This document shows, one piece after another, positions 18,165-26,625 of a stretch of DNA of 37,726 nt. Made by a program: the position numbers and the translations under genes. Source of the DNA: an uncultured Bacteroides sp. (GTDB lineage Bacteria; Bacteroidota; Bacteroidia; Bacteroidales; Bacteroidaceae); assembly GCA_945607605.1 (NCBI GenBank), contig CALYZE010000020.1, positions 1 to 37,726 on the forward strand. The letters are read 5' to 3'. The notes under the pieces were generated by a model. It searched no databases, had not been told where the DNA came from, and saw only the letters and a program-made list of their open reading frames with translations. Positions within the stretch are counted from its first letter, which is position 1. Each line of letters starts with the position of its first letter.

Positions 18165-19025
18165 ATGAATATTTTAATAACCGGTGCCAACGGTCAACTT
18201 GGCAATGAGATGCAAGTATTGTCGCAGGATCACTTGCAGCACACCTACTTCTTCACCGATGTAAAAGACTTGGATATTTGTGACGAGCAGGCAGTCCGTG
18301 CCTTCGTAGCAGATAACCGGGTGGATGTGATTGTGAACTGCGCTGCATATACTGCCGTTGATAAAGCGGAAGACAACTTAGAACTATGTAACCAACTGAA
18401 CCACCTCGCACCGGGCTACTTGGCTTCTGCTGCCGAAGCTTGCGGAGCAGCTTTGATACAAGTATCTACCGATTACGTGTTTGACGGTACAGCACATCTT
18501 CCTTATACAGAAGAGGTGGCTCCTTGTCCGAATTCCGTTTACGGATCTACCAAACTGGCGGGAGAGCAAATAGTGATGGAAAAATGCAGCCGCGCAATGA
18601 TTATACGTACGGCATGGTTGTATTCCATGTATGGAACTAACTTTGTGAAGACCATGCTCCGACTGGGGCGTGAACGTGAAACGCTGGGAGTGGTTTTCGA
18701 TCAAATAGGAAGCCCGACTTATGCCAATGACCTGGCACGTGCTATCTTTGCAGCGATCAATCAGGGCATTGTGCGCGGCATCTACCATTTCAGCGACGAA
18801 GGCGTCTGTTCTTGGTATGATTTTACTTTGGCCATCCATCGCTTGGCAGGCATTACCAGCTGTAAAGTGAGTCCGCTTCATACGGATGAGTTCCCTGCCA
18901 AAGCACCGCGCCCACACTATTCTGTGTTGGATAAGACAAAGATAAAAAAGACCTTTGGCATTGAAATTCCTCATTGGGAGGAGAGTCTTGCCAAGTGCCT
19001 TCAAAAAATGAAAGAGGAAAACTGA
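18165..19025 (+). CDS. rfbD: dTDP-4-dehydrorhamnose reductase (RmlD/RfbD)
   Basis: The product is 286 aa. It performs the last step of dTDP-L-rhamnose synthesis, NAD(P)H-dependent reduction of dTDP-6-deoxy-L-lyxo-4-hexulose, in the cytoplasm, for surface polysaccharide. It is an extended short-chain dehydrogenase: dinucleotide motif TGANGQLG at 6-13, STDYVFDG at 101-108, catalytic YxxxK with Tyr126 and Lys130 (VYGSTKLAGE), and a C-terminal sugar-nucleotide region with KAPRPHYSVLDKTK. The other rhamnose genes (rfbA, B, C) are not in the window, so it is an isolated copy within a housekeeping run, 21 bp before prfC. Confidence 0.95.
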   Translation: MNILITGANGQLGNEMQVLSQDHLQHTYFFTDVKDLDICDEQAVRAFVADNRVDVIVNCAAYTAVDKAEDNLELCNQLNHLAPGYLASAAEACGAALIQVSTDYVFDGTAHLPYTEEVAPCPNSVYGSTKLAGEQIVMEKCSRAMIIRTAWLYSMYGTNFVKTMLRLGRERETLGVVFDQIGSPTYANDLARAIFAAINQGIVRGIYHFSDEGVCSWYDFTLAIHRLAGITSCKVSPLHTDEFPAKAPRPHYSVLDKTKIKKTFGIEIPHWEESLAKCLQKMKEEN

Positions 19026-19046
19026 TTATTACTGATTAATTGACAT

Positions 19047-20621
19047 ATGGCCCATAACAACGAGATAGAAAGACGAAGAACATTTGCGATTATCGCGCAT
19101 CCGGATGCCGGTAAAACGTCGTTAACCGAGAAACTGCTGCTTTTCGGTGGACAAATTCAGGTAGCCGGTGCTGTAAAGAGCAACAAGATAAAGAAGACGG
19201 CTACATCCGACTGGATGGATATTGAGAAACAGCGTGGTATCTCTGTCACCACTTCTGTGATGGAGTTTGACTATCAGGATTACAAAGTGAATATCCTCGA
19301 TACTCCGGGTCACCAGGATTTTGCCGAAGATACCTTCCGTACACTGACTGCTGTGGACAGTGTAATCATTGTAGTGGACGGTGCAAAAGGGGTGGAGACG
19401 CAAACCCGCAAACTGATGGAAGTTTGCCGCATGCGTAACACTCCCGTCATTGTCTTCATCAATAAGATGGACCGTGAAGCAAAAGACCCCTTCGACTTGT
19501 TGGATGAGCTGGAAGAAGAACTTTCCATTCACGTACGTCCGTTGACTTGGCCCATTGAGAGCGGTATTCGCTTCAAAGGTGTGTATAATATCTATGAGCA
19601 AAATCTGAACCTTTACCAACCTTCCAAACAGGTGGTGACTGAGAAGATGAATATTGATATCAGCACGGAAGCGTTGGATCAACAAATCGGTGCTTCGTTG
19701 GCAGATAAACTGCGCAGCGAGTTAGAGCTGATAGACGGCGTTTACCCGGAATTTGACAAAGAGGCCTATCTGAGAGGTGAATTGGCACCTGTGTTTTTCG
19801 GTTCGGCATTGAATAATTTCGGTGTACAAGAACTGTTGGATTGTTTCGTGGAGATAGCTCCCAGTCCTCGTGCAGTAATAGCCGAAGAGCGCGAAGTGAA
19901 ACCGGATGAGCCTAAATTCACAGGTTTTGTCTTCAAGATTACGGCCAACATCGACCCGAATCATCGTTCATGTATTGCATTCTGCAAAATATGTTCAGGT
20001 AAATTCACCCGAAATGCTCCTTACCTGCATGTGCGTCATGGAAAGACCATGCGTTTTTCGTCGCCTACACAGTTTATGGCACAGCGCAAAACCACGGTTG
20101 ATGAAGCATGGGCGGGAGATATTATCGGCCTGCCCGATAATGGATCTTTCAAGATTGGTGATACCCTGACCGAAGGTGAACTGCTTCATTTCAAGGGACT
20201 TCCGAGCTTCTCTCCTGAGATGTTTAAATACATTGAGAACGCAGATCCCATGAAACAAAAACAGCTGGCCAAAGGCATTGATCAATTGATGGATGAAGGT
20301 GTGGCTCAGCTGTTTGTCAATCAATTCAACGGACGTAAGATTATCGGTACCGTCGGACAGTTGCAGTTTGAAGTAATCCAGTATCGTCTGGAGAACGAAT
20401 ACAGTGCAATGTGTCGTTGGGAGCCGCTTAGTCTTTACAAAGCGTGTTGGATTGAGAGCGATGATGCTGAAGAGTTGGAAGCTTTCAAAAAACGTAAGTA
20501 TCAATACATGGCAAAAGACCGTGAGGGTAGGGATGTCTTCCTTGCCGATAGTGGCTATGTGTTGCAGATGGCGCAGATGGACTTCAAAAAGATTCGATTC
20601 CACTTTACGAGTGAGTTTTGA
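19047..20621 (+). CDS. prfC: Peptide chain release factor 3 (RF3)
   Basis: The product is 524 aa, typical RF3 length. It is the translational GTPase that recycles RF1/RF2 from the ribosome after peptide release. The G domain has G1 AHPDAGKT (17-24), the switch-I region KQRGISV, G3 DTPGHQDF (from 85) and G4 NKMD (139-142). The C-terminal RF3 domain is present with [31 protein letters not shown] 19047 gives the usual N-terminus. It is the last gene of the lysE/DUF4924/rfbD/prfC run, closed by a strong terminator 25 bp downstream. Confidence 0.97.
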   Translation: MAHNNEIERRRTFAIIAHPDAGKTSLTEKLLLFGGQIQVAGAVKSNKIKKTATSDWMDIEKQRGISVTTSVMEFDYQDYKVNILDTPGHQDFAEDTFRTLTAVDSVIIVVDGAKGVETQTRKLMEVCRMRNTPVIVFINKMDREAKDPFDLLDELEEELSIHVRPLTWPIESGIRFKGVYNIYEQNLNLYQPSKQVVTEKMNIDISTEALDQQIGASLADKLRSELELIDGVYPEFDKEAYLRGELAPVFFGSALNNFGVQELLDCFVEIAPSPRAVIAEEREVKPDEPKFTGFVFKITANIDPNHRSCIAFCKICSGKFTRNAPYLHVRHGKTMRFSSPTQFMAQRKTTVDEAWAGDIIGLPDNGSFKIGDTLTEGELLHFKGLPSFSPEMFKYIENADPMKQKQLAKGIDQLMDEGVAQLFVNQFNGRKIIGTVGQLQFEVIQYRLENEYSAMCRWEPLSLYKACWIESDDAEELEAFKKRKYQYMAKDREGRDVFLADSGYVLQMAQMDFKKIRFHFTSEF

Positions 20622-20646
20622 TTCTCCAAACGATAGAAAGAGTAAG

Positions 20647-20694
20647 ACGGGAGGTACAAGGTTGACAAAAACTTTGTACCTCCCGTTCTTTATT
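20647..20694 (+). terminator. Intrinsic terminator after prfC
   Basis: A 13-bp perfect stem pairs ACGGGAGGTACAA (20647-20659) with TTGTACCTCCCGT (20674-20686), followed by the T-rich TCTTTATT. Confidence 0.92.
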
Positions 20695-20748
20695 GTGGAA
20701 AGAATGCACTATCTTTACAACTTGTATTGAAAAAAGACAATCGTGGTC

Positions 20749-21726
20749 ATGAGAATCGTGCGTTTTTCCCTTATAGCCCTGCTTTTGGGGCTATTGTCCT
20801 GCTCCAGTCCTGCCGATAAGACTCTACTGAATTATGAACAATCCCTTACCCGTGCCGACTCGCTGGCGAAGATCGGCGCGGCTGACAGTGTAGAGGCCGT
20901 ACACCTATTGGCGGATTTGCATCGAGAGTATAACCAGGTAAAAGAACAATCCGGTGGAAAACGAGTCCGCCTGATGCCTGTCGATGGCAAGAAGCGATTT
21001 TTGTGGGGAACCTTTACCTTCTTGATGATCGGTTTGAATGTGTGGCTGTCTATCAGCCATATCAAGCTTACGAGCGATCGCAAGCACCGTCGCTATCTGA
21101 TTGATTTAAGCGAGAATGAACAACGCTTGCGCAACAATGAGCGAGAACGCGCTGAATTGGAAGCATGTCTGGAAGAAATGTCGTTGACGGATGAAGAACG
21201 GGAAGAGGTAAGCCAGTCATTGATTCATTTGATGGAGCACGGCAGTAGGCTGTTCGAAGAGAATGAATCGCTTCGTACCCGCCTCAAGGAGTATGAAAAA
21301 CACCCTTTGCCTCGCGAACTGGCATTGCTGGAGCAAGAAGGCGAGCGTGCCCGCATGCTGGACGAACAAGTACAGACGCTCACAGCTACTTTGATAGACA
21401 GCGACGAAACGATGCAAAGCCTGCATAACCGCCCTAAATTTCTCACGGATGCTCAAAGCTCTTATTTGCATACTCTTGCTGACCGGGTGTATGTGGGCTT
21501 TAGTCAGCATCTTGCCGAACGCTTTTCCCAACTTACACCTGCCGACCTTCAGCTTTGCCTGCTGATACGCTTGCGGTTTACGAATGCTGAGATTGCTACA
21601 ATGACGGCAGTATCCCCTGCTTCCGTCTCGCAACAGAAGTTCCGCTTGAAGAAGCGGATGATGCGGATGGAGGATGGATTGTTTGCAGAGGGAGAAACGG
21701 TGGAGGAGATTATTGGTAGCTGCTGA
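20749..21726 (+). CDS. Membrane-anchored regulator with coiled coil and C-terminal LuxR-type HTH
   Basis: The product is 325 aa from ATG 20749; an in-frame GTG at 20743 adds two residues. The N-terminus is lipoprotein-like (LLLGLLSCSS, Cys18), followed by about 65 predicted periplasmic residues. A transmembrane helix sits at about 84-104 (FLWGTFTFLMIGLNVWLSI), then a long charged coiled coil at about 115-215. The C-terminal part (about 260-303) reads LTPADLQLCLLIRLRFTNAE followed by IATMTAVSPASVSQQKFRLK, a LuxR-like HTH. Bacteroides has many larger membrane HTH proteins with periplasmic TPRs and the same ending; this one has no TPRs. It is probably a one-component sensor, but signal and targets are unknown. 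It lies between the prfC terminator and a repeat-rich gap before the HU gene. Confidence 0.75.
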   Translation: MRIVRFSLIALLLGLLSCSSPADKTLLNYEQSLTRADSLAKIGAADSVEAVHLLADLHREYNQVKEQSGGKRVRLMPVDGKKRFLWGTFTFLMIGLNVWLSISHIKLTSDRKHRRYLIDLSENEQRLRNNERERAELEACLEEMSLTDEEREEVSQSLIHLMEHGSRLFEENESLRTRLKEYEKHPLPRELALLEQEGERARMLDEQVQTLTATLIDSDETMQSLHNRPKFLTDAQSSYLHTLADRVYVGFSQHLAERFSQLTPADLQLCLLIRLRFTNAEIATMTAVSPASVSQQKFRLKKRMMRMEDGLFAEGETVEEIIGSC

Positions 21727-21938
21727 AAAGTTTCCTGCACAGTAGGAAGAAGTCGCTTTCCCGTTCTTTAAATTTTGATTCTTGTTGTTTTCTATGCTAT
21801 GCCTAAAAGCCCCTTTGAAAGAGGCGACGGTGATGAAGGGAACGAATGAATCGTTACTTGCCAATTTCTTTACAAGAAAGATGGGTCGTCTTCTTTTTCT
21901 GAAGAATGATTGCTGCACTTGCTGAAGGAAGGATATTC

Positions 21939-21993
21939 ACTCAAGGACTGAAAGCCTTTCATTCAGGAACTCAATGCCTTTCAGTCCCTGAGT
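21939..21993. repeat. 16-bp imperfect inverted repeat (hairpin) in the gap before the HU gene
   Basis: ACTCAAGGACTGAAAG (21939-21954) pairs with CTTTCAGTCCCTGAGT (21978-21993), 15 of 16 complementary, with a 23-nt loop. The interior also holds a direct repeat beginning GCCTTTCA. No T-tract follows on either strand, so it is not a typical terminator. It lies about 210 bp after the HTH gene. Confidence 0.75.
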
Positions 21994-22020
21994 CATTACC
22001 TCCTCTCTCAGATGGCGTTC

Positions 22021-22412
22021 TTGATGGATTGTGGAACGAATGATCGGTAAGTGACGATGATGGTAAAAAAAACGGATTCTGCTTGATGTAGAAATGAGAG
22101 AAAGCAATGCGTTGCCTGAAAAGCATGACATAGCCATGCTGTAGAGATTGGTGCAGACAGTAACCTTCATTATCAGCTGTTTAAGTGCAACGCTTGTAGA
22201 GATTCTCATAGCATTCCTCTTTTCTTAGATTTACCCTCTTTTTCTGCTTGTAGAGATATGACTTTTTTAATCGGCTGTTTATTAGTTGTTTATGTGAAAC
22301 GATTGTAGATGCCATTTCCTTGTTTTCCCTTGCATCCGACCCTAACTTTGCAACATCAAGCTTAGGGAAATCAGATAGCTGAATCGTTGAGGCCTCACGG
22401 TGAAAACTTCTG
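22021..22412. repeat. Degenerate tandem repeat, period about 54-55 bp, leading into the HU promoter
   Basis: A core resembling TGCTTGTAGAGAT recurs with GTAGA at 22088, 22141, 22196, 22250 and 22305 (spacings 53, 55, 54, 55). Weaker copies lie near 22031 (GATTGTGGAACGA) and 22359 (AGCTTAGGGAAAT). Every second unit is more alike: CTGTTTAAGTGCAACG near 22177 against TTGTTTATGTGAAACG near 22287, 109 bp apart. The last units contain the HU promoter and leader. The whole 21727-22473 gap has no convincing gene. Confidence 0.7.
22320..22350 (+). promoter_or_regulatory. Promoter of the HU-family gene
   Basis: TTG (22320-22322), 20 bp, then TAACTTTG (22343-22350) make an exact Bacteroides promoter. 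It is 123 bp before ATG 22474, leaving a leader of about 110 nt that includes the 10-bp palindrome TGAGGCCTCA (22388-22397). Confidence 0.85.
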
Positions 22413-22473
22413 TTTCTAAGGCGAGACAAGAGAAATTATAGATACATTATTCATTATTAAAAACATTATTATT

Positions 22474-22953
22474 ATGGCATTTTATAAGAAATTTCAATCG
22501 AAACTGAATGATTTGTGGTATCCGAAAGCAATTACCATAGGTGTGCCTATCACTACTGACAAAGTGGCTGATAAACTATCTTTACTTTCTACCGTTACTC
22601 GGGGTGATACGTATGCTGTACTGAAAAATCTGGGAGGTGTAATGGCTGACTATATGGGCATGGGACGTACCGTCAAAATTGAAGGTATAGGTACGTTCTA
22701 CTACACAGCAGCTGCCAATAAAAAGGGAGTGGCCACCTCTGATGAGGTAAATGCGGGGCAGATTAATGGCGTACGTGTGCGTTTCCTTCCTGAAGTGAAG
22801 CGAAGCAGTGGTAAGCAAATTACGACGCGTTCCATGGTGGAGTCGAGTGTTGACTGGACGGATATAGAAAAACTTATGAACGGCAGTATCGACGGTAACC
22901 CTGATGGGGGCGATGGAGGCAATGGTGGTGACGATGGCAATCCGTTAGGATAA
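22474..22953 (+). CDS. HU-family DNA-binding protein with Gly/Asp-rich tail (HU-HIG type)
   Basis: The product is 159 aa. Residues about 1-125 form an HU/IHF-like domain of the Bacteroidetes type: MAFYKKFQSKLNDLWYPKAI, RGDTYAVLKNLGGVMADYM, VKIEGIGTFYYTAAANKKGV and GVRVRFLPEVKR. The final 20 or so residues are almost only Gly, Asp and Asn, with Pro. HU domains followed by a Gly-rich tail are a recognised Bacteroidetes subgroup (HU-HIG). It presumably bends or wraps DNA as a minor nucleoid protein; the tail's role is unknown. It has its own consensus promoter, a long leader and a terminator, so it is monocistronic. Confidence 0.88.
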   Translation: MAFYKKFQSKLNDLWYPKAITIGVPITTDKVADKLSLLSTVTRGDTYAVLKNLGGVMADYMGMGRTVKIEGIGTFYYTAAANKKGVATSDEVNAGQINGVRVRFLPEVKRSSGKQITTRSMVESSVDWTDIEKLMNGSIDGNPDGGDGGNGGDDGNPLG

Positions 22954-22994
22954 TCACGTTCGCCAGCCCATTAACAGGCACTTGTTTAGTGGTA

Positions 22995-23044
22995 AATAGT
23001 TCTCGTATAACGGTTTTGTTATACGGGGACTATTGTCGTTTTAG
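22995..23044 (+). terminator. Intrinsic terminator after the HU gene
   Basis: A 17-bp stem (22995-23011 with 23018-23034, two G-U wobbles) has a 6-nt loop and is followed by GTCGTTTTAG. Confidence 0.88.
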
Positions 23045-23141
23045 CATCTTTTATAGATTTATGGCAATAATCTTTCGGAAAAAATCACTAATTTCGAGCG
23101 TTTTTTTATAAAAATAAATGAATAACTAATAACTTAATAAT

Positions 23142-23399
23142 ATGGAGAATTTGAATACAGCACTTCTGCTGATGGTCGTAGGCATGACAACGGTCTTTGC
23201 TATCCTTCTGATTGTAATCTACTTAGGGAAAGGTCTTACTGCATTGGTCAATAAATATGCACCTGAAGAGGTACTACCGGCGAAAGCGGGTGCTAAAGGT
23301 TCTGCACCTATCCCGGGAAATATATTGGCTGCTATCAATGCTGCTGTTACTGTGGTGACACAAAACAAGGGTAAAGTGGCAAAAATAGAGAAAATCTGA
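23142..23399 (+). CDS. oadG: Oxaloacetate decarboxylase gamma-chain-like small membrane subunit (OadG)
   Basis: The product is 85 aa. It has one transmembrane helix (about 6-29, LLLMVVGMTTVFAILLIVIY), then LGKGLTALVNKYAP, a Pro/Ala-containing linker and a short conserved end with AAINAAVTVV. This is the standard OadG layout: the subunit anchors the alpha chain to the beta membrane subunit of the sodium pump. The order oadG-oadA-oadB, with 41 bp to oadA, supports it. No clear promoter match was found; TAATTTCG at 23093-23100 is a one-mismatch -7 candidate. Confidence 0.9.
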   Translation: MENLNTALLLMVVGMTTVFAILLIVIYLGKGLTALVNKYAPEEVLPAKAGAKGSAPIPGNILAAINAAVTVVTQNKGKVAKIEKI

Positions 23400-23440
23400 G
23401 GTAATTAATCTTATAAAAAATACACACCGAATTATTTAGT

Positions 23441-25276
23441 ATGAAAAAAGAAATTAAATTCAGTTTGGTATTCAGGGATATGTGGCAAAGTGCCGGAAAA
23501 TATGTACCCCGTGTGGACCAACTGGTAAAAGTAGCTCCTGCCATTGTTGAAATGGGTTGTTTTGCCCGCGTAGAAACCAATGGTGGAGGATTTGAACAAG
23601 TGAATCTATTGTTTGGAGAAAATCCCAATAAGGCTGTTCGTGAATGGACGAAGCCATTCCATAAAGCAGGTATTCAAACCCATATGCTAGACCGTGCTCT
23701 TAATGGTCTTCGTATGAGTCCGGTTCCTGCCGACGTACGTAAGTTGTTTTATAAAGTGAAGAAAGCCCAAGGCACGGATATCACACGTACTTTCTGCGGA
23801 TTGAACGATGTACGCAATATTATCCCCTCCATCACCTATGCCAAAGAGGCAGGGATGATTTCGCAATGTTCGCTTTGTATTACTCATTCTCCTATCCATA
23901 CAGTGGAGTATTACACCAATATGGCGTTGAAACTCATCAAGGCAGGTGCCGATGAAATCTGTATCAAGGATATGGCAGGTATCGGACGTCCGGTGTCGCT
24001 CGGTAAGATTGTAGCCAATATAAAGGCTGCTCATCCCGACATTCCGGTTCAGTATCACAGTCATGCAGGTCCGGGTTTCAACATGGCCAGTATTCTGGAA
24101 GTGTGTGAAGCCGGTTGCGACTATATCGATGTGGGTATGGAACCTCTTTCTTGGGGTACGGGACATGCTGATTTACTCAGTGTGCAGGCTATGCTGAAAG
24201 ATGCCGGCTTCCAAGTTCCTGAAATCAATATGGAGGCGTATATGAAGGTACGTGCTCTCGTTCAGGAGTTTATGGATGATTTCCTCGGATTGTATATCAG
24301 CCCGAAAAACCGTCTGATGAACTCTTTGTTGATTGCACCGGGGCTTCCGGGAGGAATGATGGGTAGTTTGATGGCCGACTTGGAAACGAACCTTGAGTCT
24401 ATCAATAAATACAAGGCAAAACGCAATTTGCCGTTTATGACACAAGATCAGTTACTCATCAAACTCTTCAATGAAGTAGCTTACGTTTGGCCGCGTGTAG
24501 GATATCCTCCGTTGGTAACTCCGTTCAGCCAGTATGTGAAGAATCTCTCCATGATGAACGTCATTGCGATGGAAAAAGGCAAGGAACGCTGGGGAATGAT
24601 TGCCGATGATATCTGGGATATGTTGCTGGGCAAGGCCGGAAAACTGCCGGGTGAATTGGCCCCTGAAATCATTGAGAAAGCCGAACGCGAAGGTCGCAAG
24701 TTCTTTACAGGCAATCCACAGGAGAATTATCCGGATGCGCTGGATAAATACCGCAAGTTGATGAAGGAAAATAAATGGGAACTTGGTGAAGACGATGAAG
24801 AGCTCTTTGAATACGCCATGCATCCGGCACAATATGAGGCTTATCAAAGTGGCAAAGCAAAAGAAGACTTCCTGGAGGATGTTGAAAAACGTCGTGCAGA
24901 AAGAGATAAGTCTCCATTGGATGATGCCAAACCCAAAACCCTGACTGTACAGGTAGACGGACAGGCATACCGCGTAACGGTAGCTTACGGTGATATCGAT
25001 CTGCCGGCTTCGGCAACGGAAATGGTGACTGCGCCCGTAGGTGAAGGCCAAGATGTGCCTGCTCCATTGGAAGGCAAGTTCTTCCTGACCAAGAATGCAC
25101 AAGAAACTCCGTTGAAGGTAGGAGATAAGGTAGAAAAAGGGGATCTTCTCTGTTATATTGAAGCCATGAAGACGTACAATGCTATCCGTGCCGACTTTGG
25201 TGGAACGGTTACTGCCATTTGCGTGAACTCAGGTGACTCTATTTCTGAAGATGATGTATTAATGAAAATTGGATAA
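23441..25276 (+). CDS. oadA: Oxaloacetate decarboxylase alpha-like chain: carboxyltransferase plus biotin carrier domain
   Basis: The product is 611 aa. The carboxyltransferase barrel (about 5-300) has FRDMWQS with metal ligand Asp13, CIKDMAG with Lys176, and YHSHAGPG with zinc ligands His206 and His208. A conserved middle domain with LPGGMMGSLMADLE follows, then a linker and a C-terminal biotinyl domain with EAMKT, Lys577 being the biotin site. It moves CO2 from a 2-oxoacid to biotin for the OadB pump. The barrel is divergent: canonical chains read LRDAHQS...RMRT and HTHSTSG-like motifs. Oxaloacetate is therefore the likeliest, but not the only possible, substrate. Its stop overlaps the oadB start by one base (TAATG). 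Confidence 0.88.
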   Translation: MKKEIKFSLVFRDMWQSAGKYVPRVDQLVKVAPAIVEMGCFARVETNGGGFEQVNLLFGENPNKAVREWTKPFHKAGIQTHMLDRALNGLRMSPVPADVRKLFYKVKKAQGTDITRTFCGLNDVRNIIPSITYAKEAGMISQCSLCITHSPIHTVEYYTNMALKLIKAGADEICIKDMAGIGRPVSLGKIVANIKAAHPDIPVQYHSHAGPGFNMASILEVCEAGCDYIDVGMEPLSWGTGHADLLSVQAMLKDAGFQVPEINMEAYMKVRALVQEFMDDFLGLYISPKNRLMNSLLIAPGLPGGMMGSLMADLETNLESINKYKAKRNLPFMTQDQLLIKLFNEVAYVWPRVGYPPLVTPFSQYVKNLSMMNVIAMEKGKERWGMIADDIWDMLLGKAGKLPGELAPEIIEKAEREGRKFFTGNPQENYPDALDKYRKLMKENKWELGEDDEELFEYAMHPAQYEAYQSGKAKEDFLEDVEKRRAERDKSPLDDAKPKTLTVQVDGQAYRVTVAYGDIDLPASATEMVTAPVGEGQDVPAPLEGKFFLTKNAQETPLKVGDKVEKGDLLCYIEAMKTYNAIRADFGGTVTAICVNSGDSISEDDVLMKIG

Positions 25277-26511
25277 TGGAAGATATATTTGCAAAACTCT
25301 ATGAAATGACGGCTTTCAGCAACATCATTGCCGATCCGTCATTCCTCGTGATGTATGCCATTGCTTTCCTTTTGCTGTATTTAGGAATCAAGAAACATTA
25401 TGAACCACTGTTGTTGGTGCCCATCGCTTTTGGTGTGCTTATTGCCAACTTCCCCGGTGGTGAAATGGGTGTGATTCAAGCAGATGAAAATGGAATGGTT
25501 ATGGTAGGCGGGGCATTGAAGAACATTTGGGATATGCCGTTGCATGAGATTGCACACGACCTTGGACTGATGAACTTCATTTATTATATGTTGATTAAGA
25601 CCGGGTTCTTGCCGCCTATCATCTTTATGGGTGTGGGAGCGTTGACAGATTTCGGTCCGATGCTTCGTAATTTACGACTCTCTATCTTTGGCGCGGCTGC
25701 ACAGCTCGGCATCTTTACGGTATTGCTTTGTGCTGTGATGATAGGATTTACTCCACAAGAGGCTGGTGCTTTGGGTATTATTGGTGGTGCTGATGGCCCG
25801 ACAGCTATCTTTACGACCATAAAACTGGCTCCTCATTTGTTGGGTCCAATTGCCATTGCTGCTTACTCTTACATGGCTTTGGTTCCGGTCATCATTCCGC
25901 TGGTAGTAAAACTATTTTGCAGCAAGAAGGAGTTGATGATTAATATGAAGGAACAGGAGAAACTTTATCCTTCAAAGACTGAGATTAAGAATCTACGTGT
26001 ATTGAAGATTATTTTCCCAATTGCGGTTACCACGGTTGTGGCCTTGTTTGTACCTACGGCTGTGCCTTTGATTGGTATGCTGATGTTTGGTAACTTGATT
26101 AAGGAAATCGGTTCTGATACAAGCCGCCTGTTTGATGCGGCTGCCAACAGTATTATGAATGCAGCTACCATCTTCTTAGGCTTGAGTGTAGGGGCTACCA
26201 TGACCAGTGAGGCATTCTTGAACTGGACTACGATAGGCATTATAATCGGAGGTTTCTTGGCATTTGCTTTGTCCATTACGGGAGGCATCTTCTTTGTGAA
26301 ACTGTTCAACTTGTTTAGCAAGAAGAAGATTAATCCACTGATTGGGGCTACCGGACTAAGTGCGGTGCCTATGGCGAGTCGTGTTTGTAATGACATCGCT
26401 ACGAAGTATGATCCGAAGAATCATGTGTTGAATTATTGTATGTCTAGTAATATTTCCGGTGTGATCGGTTCTGCGGTAGCAGCGGGTGTACTGATCTCGT
26501 TCTTGGGATAA
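25276..26511 (+). CDS. oadB: Sodium-ion-translocating decarboxylase beta subunit (OadB)
   Basis: The product is 411 aa, an integral membrane protein with about nine to eleven helices. It decarboxylates carboxybiotin and pumps sodium out of the cell, conserving energy in anaerobic fermentation to succinate and propionate. The hallmark IIGGADGPTAIF includes Asp173, a candidate sodium ligand; GALTDFGPML and NISGVIGSAVAAGVL are also family motifs. The gene is translationally coupled to oadA by TAATG. The same family serves methylmalonyl-CoA decarboxylase, but the fused carboxyltransferase-biotin alpha chain favours the 2-oxoacid type. A terminator follows 20 bp downstream. Confidence 0.95.
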   Translation: MEDIFAKLYEMTAFSNIIADPSFLVMYAIAFLLLYLGIKKHYEPLLLVPIAFGVLIANFPGGEMGVIQADENGMVMVGGALKNIWDMPLHEIAHDLGLMNFIYYMLIKTGFLPPIIFMGVGALTDFGPMLRNLRLSIFGAAAQLGIFTVLLCAVMIGFTPQEAGALGIIGGADGPTAIFTTIKLAPHLLGPIAIAAYSYMALVPVIIPLVVKLFCSKKELMINMKEQEKLYPSKTEIKNLRVLKIIFPIAVTTVVALFVPTAVPLIGMLMFGNLIKEIGSDTSRLFDAAANSIMNAATIFLGLSVGATMTSEAFLNWTTIGIIIGGFLAFALSITGGIFFVKLFNLFSKKKINPLIGATGLSAVPMASRVCNDIATKYDPKNHVLNYCMSSNISGVIGSAVAAGVLISFLG

Positions 26512-26531
26512 TAGATTTTACGTAACTAAAG

Positions 26532-26573
26532 AAAAAGCTCCGGCCATACAAGGGTATGTCGGAGCTTTTTTTT
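26532..26573. terminator. Terminator between oadB and the convergent GH65 gene
   Basis: AAAAAGCTCCGGCCATA pairs with TATGTCGGAGCTTTTT with one bulge, and is followed by further T residues. The A-rich left flank allows use in both directions. Confidence 0.9.
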
Positions 26574-26625
26574 ATCGATATCCCGATCTTCGGGTTGATG
26601 GGTGAGGTTTGATGAAACAAGGATT

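Noticed and set aside
21937-22429. Two overlapping minus-strand frames of about 80-90 codons in the gap before the HU gene
   Set aside because: Both are built from the 54-55-bp repeat, which gives recurring STxVxxKQLI and LYK strings. They run across the HU promoter and have no family match, so I treat them as repeat-derived.
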